A stretch of 64,000 bases of DNA from Streptomyces sp. NBC_00178 (GTDB lineage Bacteria > Actinomycetota > Actinomycetes > Streptomycetales > Streptomycetaceae). The DNA is taken from assembly GCF_036206005.1 (NCBI RefSeq), contig NZ_CP108143.1, positions 5,175,501 through 5,239,500 of the forward strand, given 5' to 3'. Every line of letters begins with the position of its first letter. Position 1 is the first letter of the stretch. The notes under the pieces were generated by a model. It did not search any database, had not been told where the DNA came from, and saw nothing but the letters and a program-made list of their open reading frames with translations. Made by a program: the position numbers and the translations under genes. Shown piece after piece: positions 10,355 through 19,041 of the stretch.

Positions 10355-11155
10355 TCAGGACGCCGTGCGCAGGGACGAGTCCCGGGCGAAGAAGTCCTCC
10401 AGGACCGGTGCGATCACATGCGGTGCCAGTTCGCTGGTCTGACCCGTCAGGGTGCGGTGCCTGGCACGGGGGACGGCCGCCGCCAGGGCGAGCGTCGTCT
10501 CGTGCGCCTGCGGGGTGCTGAAACCGCCCGTCACGACGAGAGTGCGTGCCGTGAGGGAGGCGAACCTCCCGACGGGCACCGCCCCGTCGCCCAGCAGCGC
10601 CTCGTCGTACGCGAGGGTGTGGGCCACCGCTTCGAGCCCCCGCCACAGTGGCGCCCGGCGCATCCGGGCGACCGTCGCCTCCGGGACCCCCGCACGCGCG
10701 AGGTGGAGTGCCACGGCCCCCGCCCGGTCGCCCGCCGCGAGCAGGCGGTGCAGCAGCGCCGTATGCCGGGACGCGTCCGGGCGTCCGGCGGGGCCGGATG
10801 TGTACGGCGGCTCGTAGACCGCCAGCAGGTCCACGGGCAGTCCGGCGGCGTGCGCCTCCAGGGCGAGCGCTCCGCCGGACAGCATGCCGAACAGCGAGAC
10901 GCGCCCGCCCACCCGGGCCGCCACCGCCGCCAGGTCCTCGATCTCGCGGCGCACCGCGTACGGCCCGCTGTCGCCACTGCTCCCGCGGCCCCGGCGGTCG
11001 TACGTGACGACCGTGAAGCGCGGGGCCAGGAGCGCGGCCAGCGGCGCCTCGTCGGCCGCCGTGCCCAGGGCCCCGCCGACGAGGACCACCGGCGGCCCGT
11101 CGCCGCGGCGGCGATAGGCGATCGACGTGCCGTCGCGGGAGAGAGTCGTGTCCAT
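10355..11155 (-). CDS. Alpha/beta hydrolase
   Basis: 266 residues with the alpha/beta hydrolase pattern: VVLVGGALG (oxyanion region), TYDRRGRGSS and the nucleophile elbow LFGMLSGGALALEAH near residue 97. The elbow lacks the usual first glycine (M-L-S-G-G instead of G-x-S-x-G). The C-terminal part reads LTGQTSELAPHVIAPVLEDFF, and no histidine sits at the usual catalytic place directly after the last strand. The one nearby His is four to five residues late. It may therefore be a weak or altered hydrolase. The substrate is unknown. It stands alone on the minus strand between mnmA and a DUF427 gene. Confidence 0.82.
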   Translation of the reverse strand: MDTTLSRDGTSIAYRRRGDGPPVVLVGGALGTAADEAPLAALLAPRFTVVTYDRRGRGSSGDSGPYAVRREIEDLAAVAARVGGRVSLFGMLSGGALALEAHAAGLPVDLLAVYEPPYTSGPAGRPDASRHTALLHRLLAAGDRAGAVALHLARAGVPEATVARMRRAPLWRGLEAVAHTLAYDEALLGDGAVPVGRFASLTARTLVVTGGFSTPQAHETTLALAAAVPRARHRTLTGQTSELAPHVIAPVLEDFFARDSSLRTAS

Positions 11156-11217
11156 GTGAGGGTGGACTCCCGGGCCCCGCGGAACTCATCGCCCCGGCGG
11201 AGAGAAGTTTCCGGGGG

Positions 11218-11553
11218 TCAGCCGGTGACCACCTCGGTGGCGTAGAAGCAGAAGTGGTCCTTGATCGGACCGACTTGGTCCCTGGGCTCCGGATAGGCCC
11301 ACACGAGGTCCGCCGCACCGGGCAGCGACCAGTAGGACGCGTCGCCCTTGAACGGGCAGTGGGTACGGGTGGCGGACGGCGTCAGCAGGTCCGTGCGGAC
11401 GTCCTCGGGCGGCAGGTAGTAGCGGACCGGACAGCCCGTCTCGCGCAGCACCAGCGGCCTGCGGCTCTCGGCGAGCACCTGTCCGTCGTGCACCGCCCGC
11501 ACGTGCACGTCGGCGGGTTCCACGGTGATGGTGTGTCCTGTGGTGGAGGTCAT
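11218..11553 (-). CDS. DUF427 domain protein
   Basis: 111 residues from ATG 11553. The longer open frame to 11679 overlaps the divergent gene's promoter and has no ribosome site. Typical DUF427 features are VRAVHDGQVLAESRRPLVL, VRYYLPPEDV, CPFKGDASYWSL and PEPRDQVGPIKDHFCFY. The family forms a small beta-barrel and has no proven activity. It is divergent from the LOG-like gene, with 65 bases between the starts, so the two may share a promoter region. Confidence 0.85.
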   Translation of the reverse strand: MTSTTGHTITVEPADVHVRAVHDGQVLAESRRPLVLRETGCPVRYYLPPEDVRTDLLTPSATRTHCPFKGDASYWSLPGAADLVWAYPEPRDQVGPIKDHFCFYATEVVTG

Positions 11554-11618
11554 ATGTGCTTCAGCCCCCCGGGAGGCCGGTTTCTTCCCGCGTCCCGGGC
11601 CGGTCGTACGGTGTCCCC

Positions 11619-12158
11619 ATGAACATCTGCGTCTTCCTCTCCGCCGCCGACCTCGACGACCGCTACACCGGGCCCGCACGCGAGTTCGCCGAGCTGCTGG
11701 GCCGGGGCGGGCACACCCTGGTCTGGGGCGGGTCCGAGAGCGGGCTGATGAAGGTCGTGGCCGACGGGGTGCAGGAGGCCGGCGGGCGGCTCGTCGGGGT
11801 CTCGGTCGACTTCCTTGCGGCGAAGGCGCGGACGGACGCCGACGAGATGGTGATCGCCAAGGACCTGGCCGAGCGCAAGGCCCTGCTCCTGGAGAAGGCC
11901 GACGCCGTCGTGATCATGGTCGGGGGAACCGGCACGCTCGACGAGGCGACCGAGATCCTCGAACTGAAGAAGCACGGCAAGCACGCCAAGCCCGTCGTGC
12001 TGCTCAACACCGCCGGGTTCTACGACGGTCTGCGCCAGCAGTTCCAGCGCATGGACGACGAGGGTTTCCTGCCGCTGCCCCTCACCGACCTGGTGTTCTT
12101 CGCGAAGGACGCCGTCGGCGCGCTCGCCTACCTGGAGGAGTCCGGCGGCCTGGGGTGA
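11619..12158 (+). CDS. LOG family / TIGR00730-like Rossmann-fold protein
   Basis: 179 residues. N-terminal MNICVFLSAADLDDRY is followed by GRGGHTLVWGGSESGLM and the LOG-type core LAERKALLLEKADAVVIMVGGTGTLDEATEIL. The family includes cytokinin-activating LOG phosphoribohydrolases, whose motif is PGGxGTxxE. Here the proline is valine (VGGTGTLDE at about residue 106), while the Arg-Lys and the Glu of the motif remain. A nucleotide-monophosphate hydrolase is possible but unproven. ATG 11619 is six bases after TACGGT (11607-11612), consistent with a leaderless message. Confidence 0.83.
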   Translation: MNICVFLSAADLDDRYTGPAREFAELLGRGGHTLVWGGSESGLMKVVADGVQEAGGRLVGVSVDFLAAKARTDADEMVIAKDLAERKALLLEKADAVVIMVGGTGTLDEATEILELKKHGKHAKPVVLLNTAGFYDGLRQQFQRMDDEGFLPLPLTDLVFFAKDAVGALAYLEESGGLG

Positions 12159-12208
12159 GGTCCGGGACACCGTGCGGAGGGCGCCGGGCGTGATGCGAGC
12201 ATGAGGGC

Positions 12209-12898
12209 ATGCCTACTCATCTCATCACCGGCGCCGGCTCCGGAATCGGCGAGGCCGTCGCCCGCCGCCTCCGGGAACGCGGCGACGACCTCGTGCTGCT
12301 CGCCCGCAACGCCGCCCGCGCCAGGGAACTGGCTGCGCTCCACCCCGGCGCCCGCACGCTCGTCGGCGACCTGGACAACCCCGACCGGCTCTCCTGGGCC
12401 TTCGGCCAGCAGACGATGCCCGACCGCCTCGACTCGCTGCTCCACGTCGCGGGAGTCGTCGAACTCGGCCGGATCGGCGAACTCACCCCGAAAGCCTGGC
12501 ACTTCCAGATCAACGCCAATCTGATCGCCCCCGCCGAACTGACCCGGCTGCTGCTGCCCCAGGTGCGCGTCTCCCAGGGCCACGTCGTGTTCGTGAACTC
12601 CGGCGCCGGGCTGGCCGCGCACGCCGAATGGGGTGCCTACGCGGCCAGCAAGCACGGCCTCAAGGCGCTCGCCGACTCGCTGCGCCACGAGGAGCACGGC
12701 TCCGGGGTCCGCGTCACCACCGTCTACCCGGGCCGTACGGCGAGCCCCATGCAGGCCAAGGTCCACCAGCAGGAGGGCAAGGAGTACGACGCCTCGCGCT
12801 GGATCGACCCCGAGTCGGTGGCCACGACGATCGTGATGGCGCTCGATCTGCCCCGGGACGCCGAGGTCACCGACCTGACGGTCCGCCCCGGCCGCTGA
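12209..12898 (+). CDS. Short-chain dehydrogenase/reductase (SDR)
   Basis: 229 residues, a classical SDR. The cofactor motif GAGSGIGE is at residues 8-15, followed by GDLDNP, the strand LLHVAGVVELG, the catalytic serine in FVNSGAG and the YAASK motif. Asn-Ala-Asn (QINANL) is at the helix-4 position. It is an NAD(P)-dependent oxidoreductase of unknown substrate. The start is preceded by GAGGG. The next gene starts 32 bases after its stop from its own leaderless-type promoter. Confidence 0.9.
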   Translation: MPTHLITGAGSGIGEAVARRLRERGDDLVLLARNAARARELAALHPGARTLVGDLDNPDRLSWAFGQQTMPDRLDSLLHVAGVVELGRIGELTPKAWHFQINANLIAPAELTRLLLPQVRVSQGHVVFVNSGAGLAAHAEWGAYAASKHGLKALADSLRHEEHGSGVRVTTVYPGRTASPMQAKVHQQEGKEYDASRWIDPESVATTIVMALDLPRDAEVTDLTVRPGR

Positions 12899-12930
12899 GA
12901 GCGGCACCCCGGGGCCCGTAGGCTTTCCGC

Positions 12931-13956
12931 GTGAGCGAGAAGAGCGGGTTCAGCGCGAGTGCAGCCACCGGGATCGGGTCCATGCCGGGAGGGGACGCCC
13001 GGGAGACGGCCAGAACCGTGACGGGGTCCTTCGCCGACGGCCAGGGCATGCCGTACCTGGGGGAGCTGCCCGCGCGGGGACCCGGGGCCGACATGACCGG
13101 CCGGACGATCGGCATGCTCGTCGACCTGTACGGCCACGTCGAGCCCAGCGGCTGGCGCGTCAGCGACCGGCCCGGCCGCGACACCCGGCGCGCCCGCTCC
13201 TGGCTGGGCGAGGACCTCGACGCCCTGGAGGAGTTCACCCAGGGCTACGAAGGGCTGCTCAAGGTCCAGGCCGTCGGCCCCTGGACCCTGGCGGCAGGGC
13301 TCGAACTGCGCGGCGGGGAGGCCATGCTCGGCGACCCGGGGGCCTGCCGCGACCTGGCGGGCTCCCTCGCCGAGGGCCTGCGCTCCCACCTCGCCGAGGT
13401 GCGGCGCAGGATTCCCGGCGCGGAGGTCGTGCTCCAGCTCGACGAGCCCTCCCTGACCGCCGTACTGCGCGGGCGGGTGAGGTCCGCGAGCGGCTACCGC
13501 ACCTACCGCGCGGTGGACCGGCAGGTCGTCGAAGGAGCGCTGCGCGACCTGCTCGCCGTCAACGGCTCCTCGCCCACGGTCGTCCACTCGTGCGCCCCCG
13601 AGGTGCCCTTCGCGCTGCTGCGCCGGGCCGGAGCGGGGGGCGTCTCCTTCGACTTCTCGCTGCTCACCGAGCGTGAGGAGGAGGCGATCGGGGAAGCCGT
13701 CGAGGGCGGTACCCAGCTCTTCCTCGGCGTGGTTCCCGGTCTCGACGGCGCCTCGACCGCATTGTCGGACCCTGGCGGTAGCGTCAAGGAGGTCAGGACG
13801 TTGTGGAGCAGGCTGGGGCTGAATCCGGGGACTCTCAGCGAGTCCGTCGTGATCACTCCGTCCTGCGGGCTCGCGGGGGCGTCGCCCGCGTACGCGCGCG
13901 CCGCGCTCGCCCACTGCGCCCGGGCCGCGAAGTCGCTCGCAGACAACCCTGAGTAA
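12931..13956 (+). CDS. Short MetE-like (core) cobalamin-independent-type methionine synthase
   Basis: 341 residues, only the C-terminal barrel of MetE, which is about 750 residues in E. coli. The N-terminal folate-binding half is missing. GIGSMPGGD at the start and AVGPWTLAAGL are typical. Two zinc ligands are visible: H219 and C221 in VVHSCAPE. C312 in TPSCGLAGAS is the third. The expected Glu ligand seems to be Asp (D241, VSFDFSLL). Related short enzymes take the methyl group from methylcobalamin rather than folate; that this one does is an inference. GTG 12931 follows TAGGCT (12919-12924) by six bases, so it is probably leaderless. ligA begins 24 bases after its stop, so the pair may be co-transcribed. 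Confidence 0.85.
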   Translation: MSEKSGFSASAATGIGSMPGGDARETARTVTGSFADGQGMPYLGELPARGPGADMTGRTIGMLVDLYGHVEPSGWRVSDRPGRDTRRARSWLGEDLDALEEFTQGYEGLLKVQAVGPWTLAAGLELRGGEAMLGDPGACRDLAGSLAEGLRSHLAEVRRRIPGAEVVLQLDEPSLTAVLRGRVRSASGYRTYRAVDRQVVEGALRDLLAVNGSSPTVVHSCAPEVPFALLRRAGAGGVSFDFSLLTEREEEAIGEAVEGGTQLFLGVVPGLDGASTALSDPGGSVKEVRTLWSRLGLNPGTLSESVVITPSCGLAGASPAYARAALAHCARAAKSLADNPE

Positions 13957-13979
13957 CGGGTCAACGGGAGGAACGGACG

Positions 13980-16175
13980 ATGGCCGGCGAAGAGCAGGCA
14001 CAGCAGCTGACCGGTGTGCCGGCGGAGGTGCGTGAGCAGCACGCACTCCTCGCCGAGCAGATCGAGGACCACCGCTTCCGCTATTACGTGAAGGACCAGC
14101 CGGTCGTCAGCGACGCCGAGTTCGACCGGCTGATGCGCGCGCTGGAGGCCGTCGAGGACGAGCACCCCGCGCTGCGCACCCCGGACTCGCCGACCCAGAA
14201 GGTCGCGGGCCCGTACACCACGGAGTTCACCTCCGTCGAGCACCGGGAGCGCCTGCTCTCCCTGGACAACGCCTTCGACGACGCGGAACTCGCGGCCTGG
14301 GCCGAGCGTGTGGCCAAGGACGTGGGCCGGGGCGGCTACCACTTCCTGTGCGAGCTCAAGGTGGACGGGCTCGCGGTCAACCTCACCTACGAGCACGGCA
14401 GGCTGACCCGCGCGGCGACCCGCGGCGACGGCCGCACGGGCGAGGACATCACCCCCAACGTCCGTACGATCGCCGAGATCCCGCACCGCCTCGAAGGCGA
14501 CCGGATTCCCGCCCTCGTCGAGATCCGCGGGGAGGTCTTCTTCCCCATGGAGGCCTTCGAAGGGCTCAACGCCCGGCTCGTCGAGGCCGGTGACAAGCCC
14601 TTCGCCAACCCGCGGAACGCGGCGGCGGGCTCGCTCAGGCAGAAGGACCCCAAGGTCACCGCAACCCGCCCGCTGCACATGGTGGTGCACGGCATCGGCG
14701 CCCGCGAGGGCTTCGACATCGACCGCCTCTCACAGGCCTACGACCTGCTGAGGGAGTGGGGCCTGCCCACCGCCCGGCACAACAAGGTCGTCGAGACGCT
14801 CGACGAGGTGCGGGAGTTCATCGGTTACTTCGGCGAGCACCGCCAGTCCGTCGAGCACGAGATCGACGGCGTCGTCATCAAGCTCGACGAGATCCCCCTC
14901 CAGGGCAGGCTCGGCTCCACCTCCCGCGCGCCGCGCTGGGCCATCGCCTGGAAGTACGCCCCGCAGGAGGTCAACACCAAGCTGGTCAACATCCGCGTGG
15001 GCGTGGGACGCACCGGCCGGGTCACGCCCTACGCCCAGGTGGAGCCCGTGGAGGTGGCGGGGTCGGAGGTGGAGTTCGCCACCCTCCACAACCAGAACGT
15101 CGTGAAGGCCAAGGGCGTCCTCATCGGGGACACGGTGGTGCTCCGCAAGGCGGGCGACGTCATCCCCGAGATCCTCGGCCCGGTCGTCGACCTCCGCGAC
15201 GGCGGCGAGCGCGAGTTCGTCATGCCGTCGGAGTGCCCCGAGTGCGGGACGGCGCTGCGCCCCATGAAGGAGGGCGACATCGACCTCCGCTGCCCCAACG
15301 CCCGCTCGTGCCCGGCCCAGTTGAGGGAGCGGCTGGCATACCTGGCCGGCCGGAAGTGCCTGGACATCGACCACTTCGGCTACGTGGCCGCGGCGGCCCT
15401 GACCAGGCCGCTGGAACCCGCCGAGCCGCCGCTGCTGGACGAGGGCGACCTCTTCGGGCTGACGGTGGAGCAGCTGCTGCCCATCCGGGCGTACGTCCTG
15501 GACCCGGACAGCGGCCTGCCCAAGCGCGACCCGAAGACGGGCGAGGAGAAGATCGCCACCGTCTTCGCCAACCAGCAGGGCGAGCCGAAGAAGAACGCCC
15601 TCGGCATGCTGGAAGGCATCGCCGCCGCCAAGGAGGCACCGCTCGCCCGGATCCTGACCGGGCTCTCGATCCGCCACGTGGGACCGGTGGCCGCGGTGGA
15701 ACTGGCCCGCCAGTTCCGCTCCGTCGACCGGATCGACGAGGCGTCCGAGGAGGAACTGGCCGCGGCCGACGGGGTCGGGCCCATCATCGCCGCCTCGGTC
15801 AAGCAGTGGTTCGCCGAGGACTGGCACCGCGAGATCCTGCGCAAGTGGCGTGAGGCCGGAGTCCGTATGGAGGACGAGGGCGCGGGCGCCGACGAGGGCC
15901 CCCGGCCCCTGGAGGGGCTCACCGTGGTCGTCACCGGCACGCTCGCGACGCACACCCGGGACGGTGCCAAGGACGCGCTCCAGAGCCTGGGCGCCAAGGT
16001 CACCGGCTCGGTGTCGAAGAAGACCTCCTTCGTCGTGGTGGGTGACAACCCGGGGTCGAAGTACGACAAGGCGATGCAGCTCAAGGTGCCCGTCCTCGAC
16101 GAGGACGGCTTCGCCGTGCTCCTCGGACAGGGGCCGGATGCGGCCAGGGAGGCCGCTGTTCCCGCGGAGGCCTGA
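13980..16175 (+). CDS. ligA: NAD-dependent DNA ligase LigA
   Basis: 731 residues. It seals nicks during replication and repair using NAD+. Adenylation lysine K127 is in CELKVDGLAVNLTYEHG. The OB fold carries VGVGRTGRVTPYA. The four-cysteine zinc finger is CPECGT...CPNARSC (residues about 418-442). Helix-hairpin-helix repeats follow (GLSIRHVGPVAAVEL, AADGVGPIIAASV), then a C-terminal BRCT domain from about residue 645 (LEGLTVVVTGTL). An insert of about 35 residues between the zinc finger and the HhH region is typical of Streptomyces ligases. ATG 13980 has GGGAGG seven bases upstream. Confidence 0.97.
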   Translation: MAGEEQAQQLTGVPAEVREQHALLAEQIEDHRFRYYVKDQPVVSDAEFDRLMRALEAVEDEHPALRTPDSPTQKVAGPYTTEFTSVEHRERLLSLDNAFDDAELAAWAERVAKDVGRGGYHFLCELKVDGLAVNLTYEHGRLTRAATRGDGRTGEDITPNVRTIAEIPHRLEGDRIPALVEIRGEVFFPMEAFEGLNARLVEAGDKPFANPRNAAAGSLRQKDPKVTATRPLHMVVHGIGAREGFDIDRLSQAYDLLREWGLPTARHNKVVETLDEVREFIGYFGEHRQSVEHEIDGVVIKLDEIPLQGRLGSTSRAPRWAIAWKYAPQEVNTKLVNIRVGVGRTGRVTPYAQVEPVEVAGSEVEFATLHNQNVVKAKGVLIGDTVVLRKAGDVIPEILGPVVDLRDGGEREFVMPSECPECGTALRPMKEGDIDLRCPNARSCPAQLRERLAYLAGRKCLDIDHFGYVAAAALTRPLEPAEPPLLDEGDLFGLTVEQLLPIRAYVLDPDSGLPKRDPKTGEEKIATVFANQQGEPKKNALGMLEGIAAAKEAPLARILTGLSIRHVGPVAAVELARQFRSVDRIDEASEEELAAADGVGPIIAASVKQWFAEDWHREILRKWREAGVRMEDEGAGADEGPRPLEGLTVVVTGTLATHTRDGAKDALQSLGAKVTGSVSKKTSFVVVGDNPGSKYDKAMQLKVPVLDEDGFAVLLGQGPDAAREAAVPAEA

Positions 16176-16474
16176 TCGAGGCGCGATCGATACACAGGTG
16201 ACGCGTGGCCCGTGCCCCGCGGGGAATCAAGGGGACGGGCCGGAAGGACCGGACCGGCCCGTCCGCACCACCCGTTCGGCGGACAGCGGGCGGCGCGGGC
16301 TCCCCGGTCCGCATTCGGGCAAGAGCTGCAGAGCGCTGCCCGCGCGGGCCTCCGGCGGCCTACTGTTGAACGAGCACCTGCCGTGCCCTGGCGCGGGGCG
16401 GGAATCGGGTCGTGTGGGCATGGGAGCGGGGGCCACCGTGGGACATCGGCACCGCCGGCTGTGAGAGGGACGGA
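16176..16474. other. Intergenic region ligA-rmdB
   Basis: 299 bases without a credible gene. It holds a perfect 11-bp hairpin (16233-16243 with 16254-16264) that probably terminates ligA transcription, and a TACTGT hexamer (16361-16366) that could be the -10 of the next gene, giving a leader of about 100 bases. Nothing else stands out. Confidence 0.5.
16233..16264 (+). terminator. Hairpin terminator after ligA
   Basis: Perfect 11-bp GC-rich stem with a 10-base loop, 58 bases after the ligA stop. There is no T tail, as is usual in this genome. Confidence 0.55.
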
Positions 16475-18610
16475 ATGGAACCGACCGAGAGCGCCGCACC
16501 GGTGTCGCGGCTGCAGGGTTTCGTGGGCCTGACGTCACGGGCGGGCACGGTGATCGTGGCGGTCGCCGCACTCCAGCTCGCCACCGGGTTCTACCGGACG
16601 GTCCAGGACGGACGCGCCCTGTTCCCCGACGGCGCCGCGGGCTGGTCGCTCGCCCTGCTCACCGGGATCATCGTGGGACATCTGGTCGCCCTCGGGCGCG
16701 ACCGCTGGTGGGGCGGCACCGGTTCCGGTGCCGCCCTCACGCTTGCGGTCCTCCTGCTCTACGGCTGGGTGCCGGCCGGGCTGGTCAGCCTCGTCGTCGT
16801 GGTCCTCGTCGGCATGGCCAGGCGCCACCGCTGGTGGCAGGGCCTGTTACACGGTGCCGTGGACATACTCGGCGTCGGGGCCGCGGCGCTCGTGCTGTCG
16901 GCGTTCGGCGAGGCACCCACGGTCGAGACACCCTGGCGGCCACTCCACTGGGGCATCGCGGCCCTGCCGGAGGTGCTGCTCGCCGCAGCGGTGTACCTGC
17001 TCGTCACCCGAGCTCTTCTGTGGTACGCCCGGGCCTCCCGGACCGGCGGGCTGCCGACGATCGCCCGTACCGCGCTGCTGCGTCAGGGGCTCGTCGCGGT
17101 GGCCCTGCTCGGCATCGCCCCCCTGATCTGCGTGGTGGCCTCGGCCACGCCCGTGCTGCTGCCCCTCTTCGCCGTACCGCTGATCGCCCTCGACTCCACG
17201 CTGTGGATCGCCCGGGCGCGGGCCGAGGAGCAGCTGCGCGACCCGCTGACCGGCCTGCCGAACCGGCAGTGGCTGCTGGAGCGGACGTGGACCGCACTGG
17301 AGGAGACCCGGGGCACCGGCACCCGGTCCGCGCTCGTCCTGATCGACCTGGACCGCTTCCGGGCCGTCAACGACACCCTCGGACACCTGGCCGGTGACCG
17401 GCTCCTGCTCCAGATCGCGGAGCGGCTGCGGCTCGCCCTGCCGCGGGGTGCGGAAGCCGCGCGGCTCGGCGGCGACGAGTTCGCCGTCCTGCTGCCGACG
17501 GCGGACTCCACCACCAGCGCCCAGCGCGTCGCACGCCACCTCGTCGCCGCCCTCTCCTCGCCGCTCGACCTCGACGGACTGACCCTGGTGCTGGAGGCGA
17601 GCGCCGGGGTCGCCGTCCACCCCGACCACGCCCTCGACGCCGAGGGGCTGCTGCGGCGGGCGGACGTCGCCATGTACCAGGCCAAGCGGGACCGTACGGG
17701 CGTCGAGGTCTACGAGTCGAAGCGGGACAGCAACACCCCGGACCGGCTGGGCCTGCTGGGCGACCTGCGCCGCGCCCTGGACGCCCGGGAGGTGGAGCTC
17801 CACTACCAGCCGAAGGTCCGCTTCGACGGTCAGGTGGCGGGCCTGGAGGCCCTCGTCCGCTGGGTGCACCCGGAGCGCGGCCGGGTCCCCCCGGACGAGT
17901 TCATCGCGATCGCCGAGTCCTCCGGGCTCATGCCCCACCTCACGGAGTACGTGCTGGAGACGGCGCTGGCCCAGGTGGCCCGGTGGCGTGCCCAGGGCCT
18001 CTTCGTGCCCGTGGCCGTCAACGTCTCGCCCCGCGACGTCCACACGCCCGGCTTCGCGGGCAGCGTGGCGGCCCGGCTCGCCCGGCACGGCGTGCCTGCG
18101 GGGTCGCTGCAGCTGGAGATCACGGAACACGTCCTGCTGGAGGACCCGCAGCGGGCCGCCGACACCCTGGCGGGACTGACGGCGCACGGAGTGAAGATGT
18201 CGCTGGACGACTTCGGCACCGGCTACTCCTCCCTCGTCCACCTGCGGAAGCTGCCGGTGAGCGAGCTCAAGATCGACCGTTCGTTCGTGGCGCGGCTGGC
18301 CGTGGACCACGAGGACGCCGAGATCGTCCGCTGCACCATCGACCTCGCCCATTCGCTCGGGCTGATCGTGGTCGCCGAGGGCGTGGAGGACGACGAGACC
18401 TGGGAGCGGCTGCGGGACCTGCACTGCGACGCCGTGCAGGGCTGGCTCGTCGCGGCCGCGATGCCGCCGCAGGAGACGACGGCCTGGCTGAGGGCACGGG
18501 GCGAGCACGGCTGGCGGCGGCCGTCCGAGCTGAGGGCCGCGGCCGTGCTGCCCGAGCTGGAACCCAGGTCCGCGGGGCGCGCGCTCAACCCCGGACCGGC
18601 GACCGCCTGA
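16475..18610 (+). CDS. rmdB: Membrane-bound c-di-GMP enzyme with GGDEF and EAL domains (RmdB-like)
   Basis: 711 residues from ATG 16475, with GAGAGGG upstream. The open frame to 16412 lacks a ribosome site. The first ~250 residues contain six or more membrane helices. GGDEF domain: DPLTGLPNRQWLLERTW, then the intact active site RLGGDEFAVLL. EAL domain: intact GLEALVRW, NVSPRD, ITEH, DDFGTGYSSL, KIDRSFV and AEGVE, so both synthesis and hydrolysis residues are present. In S. coelicolor the protein at this position next to ligA and gatC is RmdB, a phosphodiesterase affecting development. The name rests on gene order and architecture. Confidence 0.9.
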   Translation: MEPTESAAPVSRLQGFVGLTSRAGTVIVAVAALQLATGFYRTVQDGRALFPDGAAGWSLALLTGIIVGHLVALGRDRWWGGTGSGAALTLAVLLLYGWVPAGLVSLVVVVLVGMARRHRWWQGLLHGAVDILGVGAAALVLSAFGEAPTVETPWRPLHWGIAALPEVLLAAAVYLLVTRALLWYARASRTGGLPTIARTALLRQGLVAVALLGIAPLICVVASATPVLLPLFAVPLIALDSTLWIARARAEEQLRDPLTGLPNRQWLLERTWTALEETRGTGTRSALVLIDLDRFRAVNDTLGHLAGDRLLLQIAERLRLALPRGAEAARLGGDEFAVLLPTADSTTSAQRVARHLVAALSSPLDLDGLTLVLEASAGVAVHPDHALDAEGLLRRADVAMYQAKRDRTGVEVYESKRDSNTPDRLGLLGDLRRALDAREVELHYQPKVRFDGQVAGLEALVRWVHPERGRVPPDEFIAIAESSGLMPHLTEYVLETALAQVARWRAQGLFVPVAVNVSPRDVHTPGFAGSVAARLARHGVPAGSLQLEITEHVLLEDPQRAADTLAGLTAHGVKMSLDDFGTGYSSLVHLRKLPVSELKIDRSFVARLAVDHEDAEIVRCTIDLAHSLGLIVVAEGVEDDETWERLRDLHCDAVQGWLVAAAMPPQETTAWLRARGEHGWRRPSELRAAAVLPELEPRSAGRALNPGPATA

Positions 18611-18622
18611 GCCACGGGCACA

Positions 18623-18656
18623 CCGGGCGGCCGTTTTGTCCTCAATCGGCGCCCGG
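18623..18656 (+). terminator. Hairpin after rmdB
   Basis: A 10-bp GC-rich stem with one bulged G (18623-18633 with 18647-18656) around a 13-base loop, starting 12 bases after the stop codon. Confidence 0.45.
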
Positions 18657-18695
18657 CCCCGATCGGCTCGGCCACGGGCGTGCCCGGCGACCCCA

Positions 18696-18701
18696 TAGGA
18701 T
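18696..18701 (+). promoter_or_regulatory. Candidate -10 box for gatCAB
   Basis: TAGGAT 39 bases before the gatC ATG. It would give a leader of about 32 bases. No convincing -35 box was seen. Confidence 0.4.
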
Positions 18702-18739
18702 TGGGCCAAAACCACACACCAAACCCTGAGGATCGCTGC

Positions 18740-19036
18740 ATGCCTGGCATCACGCGCGAGGAGGTCGCCCACCTCGCCCGGCTGGCGCGTCTGGAGCTGA
18801 AGGGCGAAGAGCTCGAGCACTTCGCCGGTCAGCTCGACGACATCATCGGCGCGGTCGCCCGCGTCTCCGAGGTCGCCGACCAAGACGTACCGCCGACCTC
18901 CCACCCGCTGCCGCTGACGAACGTCATGCGCGCGGACGAGGTCCGTCCGTCGCTCACCCCCGAGCAGGCGCTCTCCGGCGCCCCGGCCCAGGAGCAGCAG
19001 CGTTTCAAGGTGCCGCAGATCCTGGGGGAGGACTAA
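18740..19036 (+). CDS. gatC: Asp-tRNA(Asn)/Glu-tRNA(Gln) amidotransferase subunit GatC
   Basis: 98 residues from ATG 18740, the normal GatC length. N-terminal ITREEVAHLARLARLEL and the central motif HPLPLTNVMRADEV are family signatures. GatC tethers GatA to GatB in the complex that converts Glu-tRNA(Gln) to Gln-tRNA(Gln), and Asp-tRNA(Asn) likewise. gatA follows after five bases. The upstream in-frame codons from 18680 overlap the promoter and were not taken. Confidence 0.95.
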   Translation: MPGITREEVAHLARLARLELKGEELEHFAGQLDDIIGAVARVSEVADQDVPPTSHPLPLTNVMRADEVRPSLTPEQALSGAPAQEQQRFKVPQILGED

Positions 19037-19041
19037 CAGCC

